From: Clostridium swellfunianum
Lineage (GTDB): Bacteria > Bacillota > Clostridia > Clostridiales > Clostridiaceae
Direction of reading: 5' to 3'
NCBI RefSeq assembly: GCF_023656515.1
Contig: NZ_JAMOFV010000006.1
Span: forward strand, 264,720 to 328,719
DNA length: 64,000 bases
Part shown: piece by piece, positions 45,144-53,072 of the stretch
Position numbering within the stretch: position 1 is the first letter of the stretch
Layout: the number at the start of each line of letters is the position of its first letter
Program-made: the position numbers and the translations under genes
The notes under the pieces: model-generated
What the model saw: only the letters and a program-made list of their open reading frames with translations
Databases searched by the model: none
Told to the model about the DNA's origin: nothing

Positions 45144-46160
45144 ATGAGCATAACTAGCAATATATTAAGTTTTTTTAATGACCAACTGTTAAAAATGACC
45201 TGGCTTTCTGAACTTATAAGATTACTTACAGAAAAGGTCTTTGGATTATCTATAAAAGATAGGCTAGGAGGCAGCATACATTTCTTTATTTATGATACAA
45301 TAAAAATTTTTATTCTGCTGTCAGTATTAATATTTGGAATTTCTTATATTCAAAGCTACTTTCCGCCTGAAAGAACAAAGAAAATTCTTGGTGGAATTAA
45401 AGGCATTAAAGGAAATATACTTGGAGCTCTGCTTGGTACAATAACCCCATTCTGAAGCTGCTCAAGTATTCCTATTTTTATAGGATTCACATCGGCAGGT
45501 CTGCCGATAGGAGTAACTTTTTCTTTTTTAATTTCATCGCCTCTTGTTGATTTGGCTTCCCTGCTTATATTGATGTCCTTCTTTGGAGCTAAGATTGCTG
45601 TAGCCTATGTAGTTGTAGGTTTAGTGTTGGCAGTTGCAGGGGGAACTCTAATTGACAAGTTAGGGTTAGAAGATCAGGTACAAGGTTATGTGCGTGAAAT
45701 AGAAAATGTTGACATCGACAACATTGAAATGAGTCATCAAGAGAGAATTGCTTTTTCAAAGGAGCAGGTTAAAGACATTATAAAAAGAGTTTGGCTTTAT
45801 GTTTTAATTGGTGTGGCAATTGGAGCAGGGATTCACAACTGGATACCTCAGTCAATAGTTGAAAAAGTTGTTGGCAGCAATAATCCTTTTGCAGTGCTAT
45901 TAGCTACTATTATTGGAATACCTATGTATGCGGATATATTTGGAACTTTGCCAATTTCTGAAGCTTTAGTTAGCAAAGGTGCAGGAATTGGTACAGTATT
46001 AGCCTTTATGATGGCAGTAACTGCACTTTCATTTCCTTCAATAATAATGCTTAGCAAGGTTGTTAAGCCAAAGCTCTTAACAATATTTGTTGGTATAGTA
46101 GCAGTTGGTATTATAATTATGGGTTATCTATTTAATGCATTTTCATATATTTTTATTTAA
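45144..46160 (+). CDS. UPF0718/ArsP-type permease, probable selenoprotein (in-frame TGA)
   Basis: One 338-residue reading frame interrupted by a single TGA at 45453-45455 (residue 104). The frame on both sides is intact and together makes a complete permease: an N-terminal region, FILLSVLIFGISYIQSYF, then GTITPF-U-SCSSIPIFIGF, several further membrane segments and the late IGIPMYADIFGTLPISEALV. Related permeases have cysteine at this place (PFCSCSS), so TGA replaces a conserved Cys and is best read as selenocysteine. A hairpin with a GGTC loop follows at 45491-45508. GGAGAG precedes the ATG. It is the last gene of the ars operon, suggesting export of organic or inorganic arsenicals. A recent nonsense mutation is the alternative. 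Confidence 0.8.
45470..45508 (+). promoter_or_regulatory. Candidate bacterial SECIS element
   Basis: ATCGGCA (45491-45497) pairs perfectly with TGCCGAT (45502-45508) around a GGTC loop; the apex GCAGGTCTGC equals that of the E. coli fdhF SECIS. The loop begins 43 bases after the TGA, further than the usual 16-37. A small hairpin (TCCTAT, TTTT, ATAGGA at 45470-45485) lies between and, if folded, would shorten the effective distance to about 26. Confidence 0.6.
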
Positions 46161-46213
46161 TTAATGTATTTTATCTTCAGATTCATAAGATAATATGGAG
46201 ATACCTTGTAAAT

Positions 46214-46257
46214 ATAAGCTCACCATAGGCTATCAAGTAGTGCCAAGGTGAGCTTAT
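46214..46257 (+). terminator. Hairpin after the ars operon
   Basis: ATAAGCTCACC (46214-46224) pairs perfectly with GGTGAGCTTAT (46247-46257), with a 22-base loop, then GTGTTTTC. It probably ends the ars operon; the short T-run makes the terminator call moderate. Confidence 0.55.
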
Positions 46258-46320
46258 GTGTTTTCAGGATTTAGCATTATGTCTCTGGATTTTTATAATA
46301 GATATTTAGTCTATAACAAA

Positions 46321-46693
46321 TTAACTGATTAGCGGTTCAACGTGTACAATAACTTCTGTAATGTTAAATTCTTTTCTTAAGTCTTTTTCCATGTCCTCTG
46401 TAATGGTATGACCTTCTGCAACAGTTAAGTCAGAACTAATGCCTACAATTACATCAACTAAAATATTGTTTCCATGAACGCGAACCCTAATATCCTTTAC
46501 CTTTTCTACACCTGAAACTTTTTTTATTGCCTGAGTTATGTCATTAAGCTTTTCACGGTTAAACCCATCTGTAAGATTATCTTTTGCAGCGGCCATAAGC
46601 ATGATCATCATCAGCAGGCTTTCTTGAAATTTTTAAGCCGATAAAAACTGCAACAGAAGCAATTATATCTATTATCCATATTATTTCCTCCAT
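46321..46693 (-). pseudogene. Doubly deleted cation diffusion facilitator (CDF) gene
   Basis: Two minus-strand fragments in different frames. Fragment 1 (46693-46577, 38 codons) reads EEIIWIIDIIASVAVFIGLK then ISRKPADDDHAYG, the second membrane segment and loop of CDF transporters. Fragment 2 (46611-46321, 96 codons) reads AAAKDNLTDGFNREKLNDI, then the cytoplasmic C-terminal domain (RVHGNNILVDVIVG, EGHTITEDMEKDL). In intact CDF proteins AKDNLTD belongs before membrane segment 4 and TDGFxxEKL after segment 6, so LTD seems to be a deletion junction; segments in between, and the N terminus, are missing. The C-terminal fragment alone might still be translated. Confidence 0.75.
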
Positions 46694-47089
46694 AAGATAA
46701 AAGCCATCTATAGTATATGTGTTATTTTCTATAGTCTCTTAATAATATAATATATTATATTACGCATTATCAATTGATATTAATAAACATGATTTAAAAT
46801 TTGAAACATTGTCGTATTTAAATGGTTTTAATGATATAAAAAATTAAGTTTAATTATATTTTATTATCAATCGATAATAAAATATTTTAAACGATAATGT
46901 AAAATTATTTGTAGCACAAAAGACATTTTCTTCATATTATAACAAGAGAGCAGAAATATTTTCTTAAGCTAGCTTTAGTCTTATAGTTTGTGCAAGGTAA
47001 TCGTGTACGCAAAACTTGTAAGGGTTATGATTGTTAAGTTAGGTCTATAAAGGTCCTGACTTTTAATAATAAAGCAGGGGGAAGGTATA
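46694..47089. other. Long intergenic region with two similar dyads
   Basis: About 400 AT-rich bases with no credible gene. Two related palindromes stand out: TATCAATTGATA at 46768-46779 and TATCAATCGATA at 46865-46876; the second is extended to a 13-pair inverted repeat (46856-46868 with 46873-46885). They may be operators left from the decayed CDF gene or may serve the gene at 47090. Confidence 0.5.
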
Positions 47090-48028
47090 TTGAGCAAGCA
47101 TAAACACAGACACAATCATGAGGAGGATAGAGGAAACCCGTTTTCTAACCTAAATATGTTATCAATTTTGATGCTTATTTTAGGCTACTTTGGTAATCAA
47201 GAGCCTATGTATGGCTTTGATGATGAACTGCAAAATATTAAACATAGTAAGGTATCCAAAAAGGATGCTGAGGAATCAAGAAATCCTGGTTATACAGGGG
47301 AAGTACTTAGTAAAAATAGTAATTCACAGGATAAAGCAGGTTATAATGAAGAGTACAACTATGGTTTGGAAAAATGTATAGCAGAGGATAATGGCTGTGG
47401 TGCTGTTGTGGAGAGTGAGGTAGTTCCGGAGTATCCAAGTAAGCTTATATTGCCTGAGGGGGACTGTAATCAGGTAACAATTACTGTACCAGTTGTACTA
47501 ACCCAATTCGAAGTTGAATTTGCATGTGAAGCAGTAATAAACCTAGAACAGCCTGCCACAGACATAAAACGAATTAAGAAAAATGTCTTTTTAGGTCAGT
47601 GCAGACTTTTGCCAAAGGTAAAAAAGTTATTTATAGGTGGGATAATTAGAAAAAGTATTGAATATGGAACAGAGGAGAATATAAGACATATGACGTTAGA
47701 GGTCCCATTTAAGTGTGCAACAGAAGTTGAATACTTTACTCCGCCTGTTATAAGTCCGGAGTGCGAGCAGTTTGAGATAGAAACTTTAAGGCCTGATAAC
47801 ATGGAAACAGACTTGTCAGAAAAAACGTATATAAATAGAGAAAGTTTTAACGAAAACATTTACTGCAAACTTGTTAGTTCTGAGATAAAAGAACTTGATA
47901 TACTAGATGAAGTTGAAGAAGAGAAGGAAGTACCTGAATGTGAAAGGTTTTTCGAAACCTTAACTGAAAAAATGGTGGTGAAGCTTAATATTAAGCTTAT
48001 ACAAGAGCAGGAAATAATAATAAAATAA
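47090..48028 (+). CDS. SPOCS-like spore surface protein C (His-rich N terminus)
   Basis: A 312-residue divergent relative of the genes at 39729 and 42129. The shared core is DIKRIKKNVFLGQCRLLPKV, then KKLFIGGIIRKSIEYGT and MTLEVPFKCATEVE, and the late SFNENIYCKLVSSEIKELDI. It differs by an N-terminal extension with a His-rich start (SKHKHRHNHEEDRGN) that could bind metal, and by a much lower cysteine content. The TTG start has GGGGGAAGG. No signal peptide. It stands alone with a terminator behind it; spore-surface function is inferred from the paralogues. Confidence 0.6.
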   Translation: MSKHKHRHNHEEDRGNPFSNLNMLSILMLILGYFGNQEPMYGFDDELQNIKHSKVSKKDAEESRNPGYTGEVLSKNSNSQDKAGYNEEYNYGLEKCIAEDNGCGAVVESEVVPEYPSKLILPEGDCNQVTITVPVVLTQFEVEFACEAVINLEQPATDIKRIKKNVFLGQCRLLPKVKKLFIGGIIRKSIEYGTEENIRHMTLEVPFKCATEVEYFTPPVISPECEQFEIETLRPDNMETDLSEKTYINRESFNENIYCKLVSSEIKELDILDEVEEEKEVPECERFFETLTEKMVVKLNIKLIQEQEIIIK

Positions 48029-48057
48029 TAATATATGTATTGAATTACAAGATGCAA

Positions 48058-48084
48058 GAGGGCGGTGTTTAACCGTCCTTTTTT
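48058..48084 (+). terminator. Terminator after SPOCS-like gene C
   Basis: GAGGGCGGT pairs (with G-U) with ACCGTCC and is followed by a six-T run. Confidence 0.7.
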
Positions 48085-48205
48085 GATTATTTCTCGTTAT
48101 TTTATTCATACTGTTTCGCTGTCCTAACTCATATATTTAGGAACAATTATTAATAAATATTTAACAGTGCAATATATAAGAAAATAAGGAAAATCAGCAT
48201 ATGTA

Positions 48206-48234
48206 TTGATTTTAGATGTCAAATATTATAGAAT
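48206..48234 (+). promoter_or_regulatory. Sigma-A promoter candidate for the ABC importer
   Basis: TTGATT (48206-48211), 17 bases, TAGAAT (48229-48234), about 88 bases upstream of the binding-protein start. Confidence 0.5.
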
Positions 48235-48321
48235 GAAAACGTATGAATGTTTACATACTATTAATAAATGTCGAATAAGCTATTAATAGGCATATTATTA
48301 TTTAAATACGGAGGGGTAAAA

Positions 48322-49347
48322 ATGAAAAGAAGATTTTTAGCTACTACTCTTGCATTAGCTTTGAGTGCCACTGTTTTAGCAGGTTGTGGAACAAAGCAAA
48401 ATCAACAAATAGAGCCTGCAAAAAACAGCGGACAATTAGAAAAAACTATGGTTCTCTATTCACCAAACCAACCAGAGTTAACTAATAAAATGGTTAATAT
48501 GTTTAAGGAAAAGACTGGTGTTGAAATTCAAGTTATAACTGGTGGTACTGGAGAACTTTTAAAGAGAGTTCAATCAGAAAAAGATAACCCACAGGGAGAT
48601 GTTTTTTGGGCAGGTGGAGCTGAGTCTCTAGAAGCTTACAAGCAGTATTTTGAAGCATATGCAACAGCAGAAGCAAAGAATATACCAGCAGAATACCAAG
48701 GAAAGGGAAACTTCTGGAGTGGATTTGCTGCACTTCCAATGGTTATAGTTTACAACAAAGAAATGGTTCCTGCAGATAAGGTTCCACAAGGATGGGCAGA
48801 TTTACTAAATCCTGAGTGGAAAGGTAAAATATCCTTCACAGATCCTAATAAGTCAGGTTCTTCCTACACTCAAATGCTTACAATGTACGCAGCAATGGGT
48901 GGCTGGGACTACGTTCAAAAGTTTGTTGCTCAGCTAGATGGAAAAGCAGAGAGCAGTTCAACTCACGTTGTTAAAAAGGTATCCGACAAGGAACTTCCAA
49001 TCGGAATAACTCTTGAGGATAATGCCTATAGATATATGATAAATGGTTCAAAGGTTGACATAGTTTATCCAAAGGAAGGAACTTCAGCAGTTCCAGATGG
49101 TATGGCCTTAATAAAGGGAGCAAAGAATGTTAATGCTGCTAAAAAGTTCTTAGATTTCCTACAAAGCAAAGAAGCTCAAGAGGTTGTTGCTAAGGATCTT
49201 CAAAGAAGACCAGTTAGAACAGATGTTGCTTCTCCATCAGGCTTAAAGCCACTTAAGGATATAAAGATGGTTAACTACGACTTTGATATGGCTGCTAACA
49301 AGAAGGCAGACAACTTAGCTAAGTGGAAAGAATTCTTTATAAAGTAA
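48322..49347 (+). CDS. ABC transporter substrate-binding lipoprotein (iron/FbpA-like)
   Basis: Periplasmic-type binding protein, here membrane-anchored. The N terminus KRRFLATTLALALSATVLAGC is a lipoprotein signal with lipobox LAGC and the lipidated cysteine at residue 22. The mature part has LEKTMVLYSPNQPELTNKMV and ITGGTGELLKRVQSEKDNPQ, then GDVFWAGGAESLEAYKQYF, the pattern of the Fe(III)/thiamine/2-aminoethylphosphonate binding family. The ATG at 48322 (341 residues) has GGAGGGG; an in-frame start 18 codons earlier has no such site. The ATPase and permease genes follow after a terminator. The true ligand cannot be decided from sequence. Confidence 0.88.
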   Translation: MKRRFLATTLALALSATVLAGCGTKQNQQIEPAKNSGQLEKTMVLYSPNQPELTNKMVNMFKEKTGVEIQVITGGTGELLKRVQSEKDNPQGDVFWAGGAESLEAYKQYFEAYATAEAKNIPAEYQGKGNFWSGFAALPMVIVYNKEMVPADKVPQGWADLLNPEWKGKISFTDPNKSGSSYTQMLTMYAAMGGWDYVQKFVAQLDGKAESSSTHVVKKVSDKELPIGITLEDNAYRYMINGSKVDIVYPKEGTSAVPDGMALIKGAKNVNAAKKFLDFLQSKEAQEVVAKDLQRRPVRTDVASPSGLKPLKDIKMVNYDFDMAANKKADNLAKWKEFFIK

Positions 49348-49358
49348 ATAAGTGAATA

Positions 49359-49384
49359 AAGGGGTTTGTAAAAACCCCTTTTTT
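49359..49384 (+). terminator. Internal terminator between binding protein and ATPase
   Basis: AAGGGGTTT (49359-49367) pairs with AAACCCCTT (49372-49380) around GTAA, then a T-run. Partial read-through would yield more binding protein than membrane components. Confidence 0.85.
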
Positions 49385-49416
49385 ATAAATTTTAGCAAAG
49401 CAAAAGGAGATTTGTG

Positions 49417-50496
49417 ATGAGCAGTTCAGTAAGTATAAAGAACGTAACAAAAATGTTCGGCGAAGTAAAAGCTGTTAATAATGCGAATATAGAAATTAAA
49501 AAGGGTGAGTTTTTTACTCTGCTAGGTTCCTCAGGATGCGGAAAGACTACTCTACTTAGAACCATAGCAGGGTTTTATAATCAAGAAGAAGGAAGCATAT
49601 TTTTTGGCGAGCAAAAAATTGATGATGTTCCTGCTCATAAAAGAAATATAGGTATGGTTTTTCAAAACTATGCTATATTCCCTCACATGACTGTTGCCGA
49701 AAATGTTGCCTATGGTCTTAAGGCTAGAAATGTGTCAAAGAACGAAATTGAAAAAAGAGTGTCTGCTGCACTTGATATGGTTCAGCTTGGACATTTGAAA
49801 GACAGGCAGCCTTCAGATATGAGTGGAGGTCAGCAGCAGAGAGTTGCTCTTGCTAGAGCTATAGTTATAGAACCAGGTATTCTTCTAATGGATGAGCCGT
49901 TATCAAACCTTGATGCAAAGCTTAGGCTTAAAATGAGAAATGACATTAAAAAACTGCAGTCAAGACTTGGAATAACTACAATATATGTTACACATGATCA
50001 GCAGGAAGCTCTCGCAGTTTCAGACAGAATAGCTGTTATGGACAAAGGGATTATACAGCAGATAGGAACTCCACAGGAGATATACATGTATCCGGCAAAT
50101 AAGTTTGTTGCTAACTTTATTGGAACTACAAATTTTATTACCGGGGAAATAACAAAGAGAGATGGAAAGTCCTATATAACTATAAGTGAAAAGGAAATCC
50201 CATTAGATTTGAATAGTGGTTATACAGGAAAAGTAAGTTACTCCATAAGACCGGAGGGTGTATTTCTGGTAGACGACAAAGCTGATGATGTTGTTGAAGG
50301 AAAGATAATAAATGCTACTTTCCTTGGAGACTTTACAAGCTATGAAGTTGAGTTAACAAGTAAGCAGGTAATAGAAGTTAATGAGTATTCAGCTCAAAAT
50401 GTTAGAGTTAAGAGTGTTGGTGAAACTGTAGGGGTAAAGCTTTCACCTTCGAAGGCTGTAATATTTAATGAAAGTGGTGAGGAGGTTATCTCCTAA
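49417..50496 (+). CDS. ABC transporter ATP-binding protein (PotA/FbpC type)
   Basis: ATPase of an importer. Walker A is LGSSGCGKTTLLR, the signature SGGQQQRVALARA, Walker B ILLMDEPLSNLDA and the H-loop VTHDQQEA, followed by a C-terminal TOBE-type domain (from about residue 240; SYSIRPEGVFL and later KAVIF). 359 residues from the ATG at 49417, seven bases after AAAGGAG; a GTG one codon before is less likely. Overlaps the permease start by one base (TAATG), so translation is coupled. Confidence 0.93.
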   Translation: MSSSVSIKNVTKMFGEVKAVNNANIEIKKGEFFTLLGSSGCGKTTLLRTIAGFYNQEEGSIFFGEQKIDDVPAHKRNIGMVFQNYAIFPHMTVAENVAYGLKARNVSKNEIEKRVSAALDMVQLGHLKDRQPSDMSGGQQQRVALARAIVIEPGILLMDEPLSNLDAKLRLKMRNDIKKLQSRLGITTIYVTHDQQEALAVSDRIAVMDKGIIQQIGTPQEIYMYPANKFVANFIGTTNFITGEITKRDGKSYITISEKEIPLDLNSGYTGKVSYSIRPEGVFLVDDKADDVVEGKIINATFLGDFTSYEVELTSKQVIEVNEYSAQNVRVKSVGETVGVKLSPSKAVIFNESGEEVIS

Positions 50497-52142
50497 TGAA
50501 GAAAAAAATTAAATTTGATGTATGGAATACCATAACGCTTGTGAGCTTTATTCTACTTATACTATTTTTATTGTATCCGTTGTTTAATATTCTTAAGGCA
50601 AGCTTCCTTGGAGCAGATAATGGATTCAGCATGGAAAACTATTCGTTTTTCTTTAGAAAGAAGTATTACTTTACTTCACTTATAAACAGTATGGTTGTAT
50701 GTACCTTGGCAACTATTTTTTCAACAATAATTGGTGTACCAATGGCATATATAATTACAAGATACAATATCCCAGCAAAAGGAATATTTTATGTTCTTAT
50801 AATAATGTCACTTTTAGCGCCACCTTTTATAGGTGCTTATTCTTGGATTATCCTTCTTGGTAATAACGGAATTATAGTAAACTTCTTAAAGAACTTTGGG
50901 ATAACCATTCCATCTATATATGGATGGAGAGGTGTGGTGCTTGTATTTACACTTCAGTTCTATCCGCATATATTTATGTATGTTCAGGGAGCCTTAAGTA
51001 CTATGGATGCTTCACTTGAAGAAGCGGCAGAAAGCCTTGGGGTTTCAAAATTTAAGAGACTTATGACAATAACTTTCCCTCTAGTACTTCCGACAATACT
51101 AGCAGGAGCACTTGTTGTATTTCTTTCAGCCTTTGCTGACTTTGGGACACCTATGCTAATAGGACAGGGATATAATGTTATACCTGTACTTGCTTATAAT
51201 GAATTTATAAATGAAATGGGTGGTAATGCAGGTCTTGCATCAACCCTAAGTATAATAATGATACTAGTTTCTTCTGCACTTTTACTTATTCAAAGAGGAG
51301 TGCTTACAAAGAAGAATTACACAATGAGCTTTTTAAGACCACCACAAGTTAAAAAGCTTACTCCAGGAAAGAAATTTTTAGCTACTCTATTCTGTGCAGT
51401 AGTAGTATTTGTTTCAATACTTCCACAGCTTATAGTTATAATTTCCTCCTTCCTTGAAACAAAGGGGCCTATATTCTACAAAAAGTTCAGCTTAATGAAT
51501 TACCAAACAGTTATGTTTAAGGTTCCAAGAGCTATAGTAAATACTTTTGCTTATTCAACTGTCGCTATAGTTATAATGGTATTTGGCGGAATGCTTATAT
51601 CTTACATCCTTGTTAGAAGAAGAAACAGGGTTAGTGATTTGCTTGATGTATTTATAATGCTTCCATATGTAATACCAGGTACTGTAATGGGTATTGCGCT
51701 TATAGTATCCTTTAACAAGAAACCGTTAATATTAACTGGTACTTGGGTAATTCTTGTTATAGCTTATGTATTAAGAAAACTTCCATATACTATACGTTCA
51801 AGTGTGGCTATACTTTACCAGGTGGATAAGAGTGTTGAGGAAGCATCAATAAACCTTGGCGTACCTCCACTTAAGACTTTCTTTAAGGTAACTGCACCAA
51901 TAATTGCAACTGGGGTTGCATCAGGGTCTGTTATAAGCTGGATTACAACTATAAATGAATTAAGCTCAACAGTTATTCTTTATTCAGGTAAAACAGCAAC
52001 CATTACAACAGCAGTTTATTCAGAGGTTTTTGCAAGTAATTTTGGTACTGGAGCTGCACTAGCCTCTATATTGACCTTTACAACTATAATATCTCTTTTA
52101 ATTGTAAATAAGTTGTCAGGTAAAAATGGAATTAGAGTTTAA
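50496..52142 (+). CDS. ABC transporter permease, two fused permease domains (FbpB-like)
   Basis: A 548-residue membrane protein made of two binding-protein-dependent transport domains in tandem, about 12 membrane segments in total. Each half has an EAA loop: EEAAESLGVSKFKRLMTITF in the first and EEASINLGVPPLKTFFKVTA in the second. This fused arrangement is typical of iron(III) (FbpB/FutB) and related importers and removes the need for two permease genes. It overlaps the ATPase gene and ends at a strong terminator. Confidence 0.92.
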   Translation: MKKKIKFDVWNTITLVSFILLILFLLYPLFNILKASFLGADNGFSMENYSFFFRKKYYFTSLINSMVVCTLATIFSTIIGVPMAYIITRYNIPAKGIFYVLIIMSLLAPPFIGAYSWIILLGNNGIIVNFLKNFGITIPSIYGWRGVVLVFTLQFYPHIFMYVQGALSTMDASLEEAAESLGVSKFKRLMTITFPLVLPTILAGALVVFLSAFADFGTPMLIGQGYNVIPVLAYNEFINEMGGNAGLASTLSIIMILVSSALLLIQRGVLTKKNYTMSFLRPPQVKKLTPGKKFLATLFCAVVVFVSILPQLIVIISSFLETKGPIFYKKFSLMNYQTVMFKVPRAIVNTFAYSTVAIVIMVFGGMLISYILVRRRNRVSDLLDVFIMLPYVIPGTVMGIALIVSFNKKPLILTGTWVILVIAYVLRKLPYTIRSSVAILYQVDKSVEEASINLGVPPLKTFFKVTAPIIATGVASGSVISWITTINELSSTVILYSGKTATITTAVYSEVFASNFGTGAALASILTFTTIISLLIVNKLSGKNGIRV

Positions 52143-52144
52143 AT

Positions 52145-52189
52145 AAAAATTTAGGTGGAGAAGTGTTGCACTTCTCCGCCTAAATTTTT
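52145..52189 (+). terminator. Terminator of the ABC importer operon
   Basis: A stem of about 20 pairs (52145-52164 with 52168-52189, one G-T pair) with a short loop and T-rich end. Confidence 0.88.
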
Positions 52190-52210
52190 ATTATAGTAGA
52201 GTTGAACTTT

Positions 52211-52235
52211 AAAAGCCTCAGTAGGGGCTTTTTTT
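52211..52235 (+). terminator. Second small terminator hairpin
   Basis: AAAAGCCTC pairs with GGGGCTTTT around AGTA, followed by a T-run; it may back up the previous terminator. Confidence 0.55.
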
Positions 52236-52275
52236 ATTTTAGTTAACAGTTTATAATAAAAAGCGAGCATATTTT

Positions 52276-52314
52276 TGTGGATAATGTGCATAAATAAAGC
52301 ATATCTGTGTATAA
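52276..52314 (+). promoter_or_regulatory. Cluster of three DnaA-like boxes upstream of sfsA
   Basis: TGTGGATAA (52276-52284, perfect), TGTGCATAA (52285-52293, one mismatch, directly abutting) and TGTGTATAA (52306-52314, one mismatch), all in the same orientation. They lie 24-62 bases before the sfsA start, about 42 kb from oriC. Confidence 0.6.
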
Positions 52315-52337
52315 GTTTATAAGTTGGAGATGATAAG

Positions 52338-53030
52338 TTGTTAATAACTAATAATATAAGACATGCAAAATTTATTAGAAGGCCTAATAGATTTCAAGGC
52401 TATGTGGAGCTTGATGGTGAAGAACTTATGGTTCATGTGCCTAATACAGGAAGAAACAGAGAAATTTTAGTGCCTGGTTATACTGTTGTTTTAAGAGAAG
52501 AAAATAATCCTAATAGAAAAACAAAATATGACTTAATAGCAGGCTATAAGGGCGAAAGGCTTATAAATATTGACTCGCAAATTCCTAATAAGGTTGTGGA
52601 CGAGGCTTTAAAGCTGGGTAATATAAATAAGCTTAAGCAGTATACTAATATAAAAAGAGAAAAAACCTTTGGAAATAGCCGATTTGATTTTAAACTTGAA
52701 GATGAAAATGGCAAAGAATATTATCTTGAGGTCAAGGGAGTAACTTACGAGGATAGAGGCAAAACTGCTTTTCCAGATGCTCCAACAGAACGAGGGAGGA
52801 AGCATCTTTTAGAGCTTGTGGAGGTTTTAGAATCTGGAAGAGGAGCGGGAGTTTTATTTTTAATTCAAATGGATACTGTGGATTATTTTACTCCGCACGA
52901 TGAAATGGATAAATTATTTGGTGAAGCTTTAAGGTATGCCTATCACAGCGGTGTGGATATCTTTGCTTATGACTGTAAGCTTTCAGATAACTTTATAACC
53001 TTAAATAAACCTGTGGAAGTTAGGTTGTAA
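52338..53030 (+). CDS. sfsA: DNA/RNA nuclease SfsA family
   Basis: A 230-residue SfsA protein; the family is named for sugar fermentation stimulation, contains an OB-like N-terminal domain and a nuclease-like C-terminal domain, and its role is unsettled. Signatures: FIRRPNRFQGYVELDGEE, VHVPNTGRNREIL, YYLEVKGVTY with the catalytic-type EVKG, FPDAPTERGRKH and VLFLIQMDTVDYFTPH. TTG start with a TTGGAG site. DnaA-like boxes lie just upstream. Confidence 0.93.
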   Translation: MLITNNIRHAKFIRRPNRFQGYVELDGEELMVHVPNTGRNREILVPGYTVVLREENNPNRKTKYDLIAGYKGERLINIDSQIPNKVVDEALKLGNINKLKQYTNIKREKTFGNSRFDFKLEDENGKEYYLEVKGVTYEDRGKTAFPDAPTERGRKHLLELVEVLESGRGAGVLFLIQMDTVDYFTPHDEMDKLFGEALRYAYHSGVDIFAYDCKLSDNFITLNKPVEVRL

Positions 53031-53072
53031 ATGTCATATAATACTACATATATACTGAAAGGTGGGGGAGCT

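Noticed and set aside
45453-45455. Permease split into two separate genes or a plain nonsense pseudogene
   Set aside because: The frame, motif and membrane pattern continue without any other lesion, the stop is specifically TGA at a conserved Cys, and a SECIS-like hairpin follows. Not excluded, but less likely.
45470-45485. The TCCTAT hairpin alone as the SECIS
   Set aside because: Its loop is TTTT without the guanine expected in bacterial SECIS loops; the GGTC hairpin further on fits better.
48322-52142. Assignment of the importer to phosphonate or thiamine
   Set aside because: The binding-protein family covers several ligands and no neighbour decides; only an iron-like type is stated.
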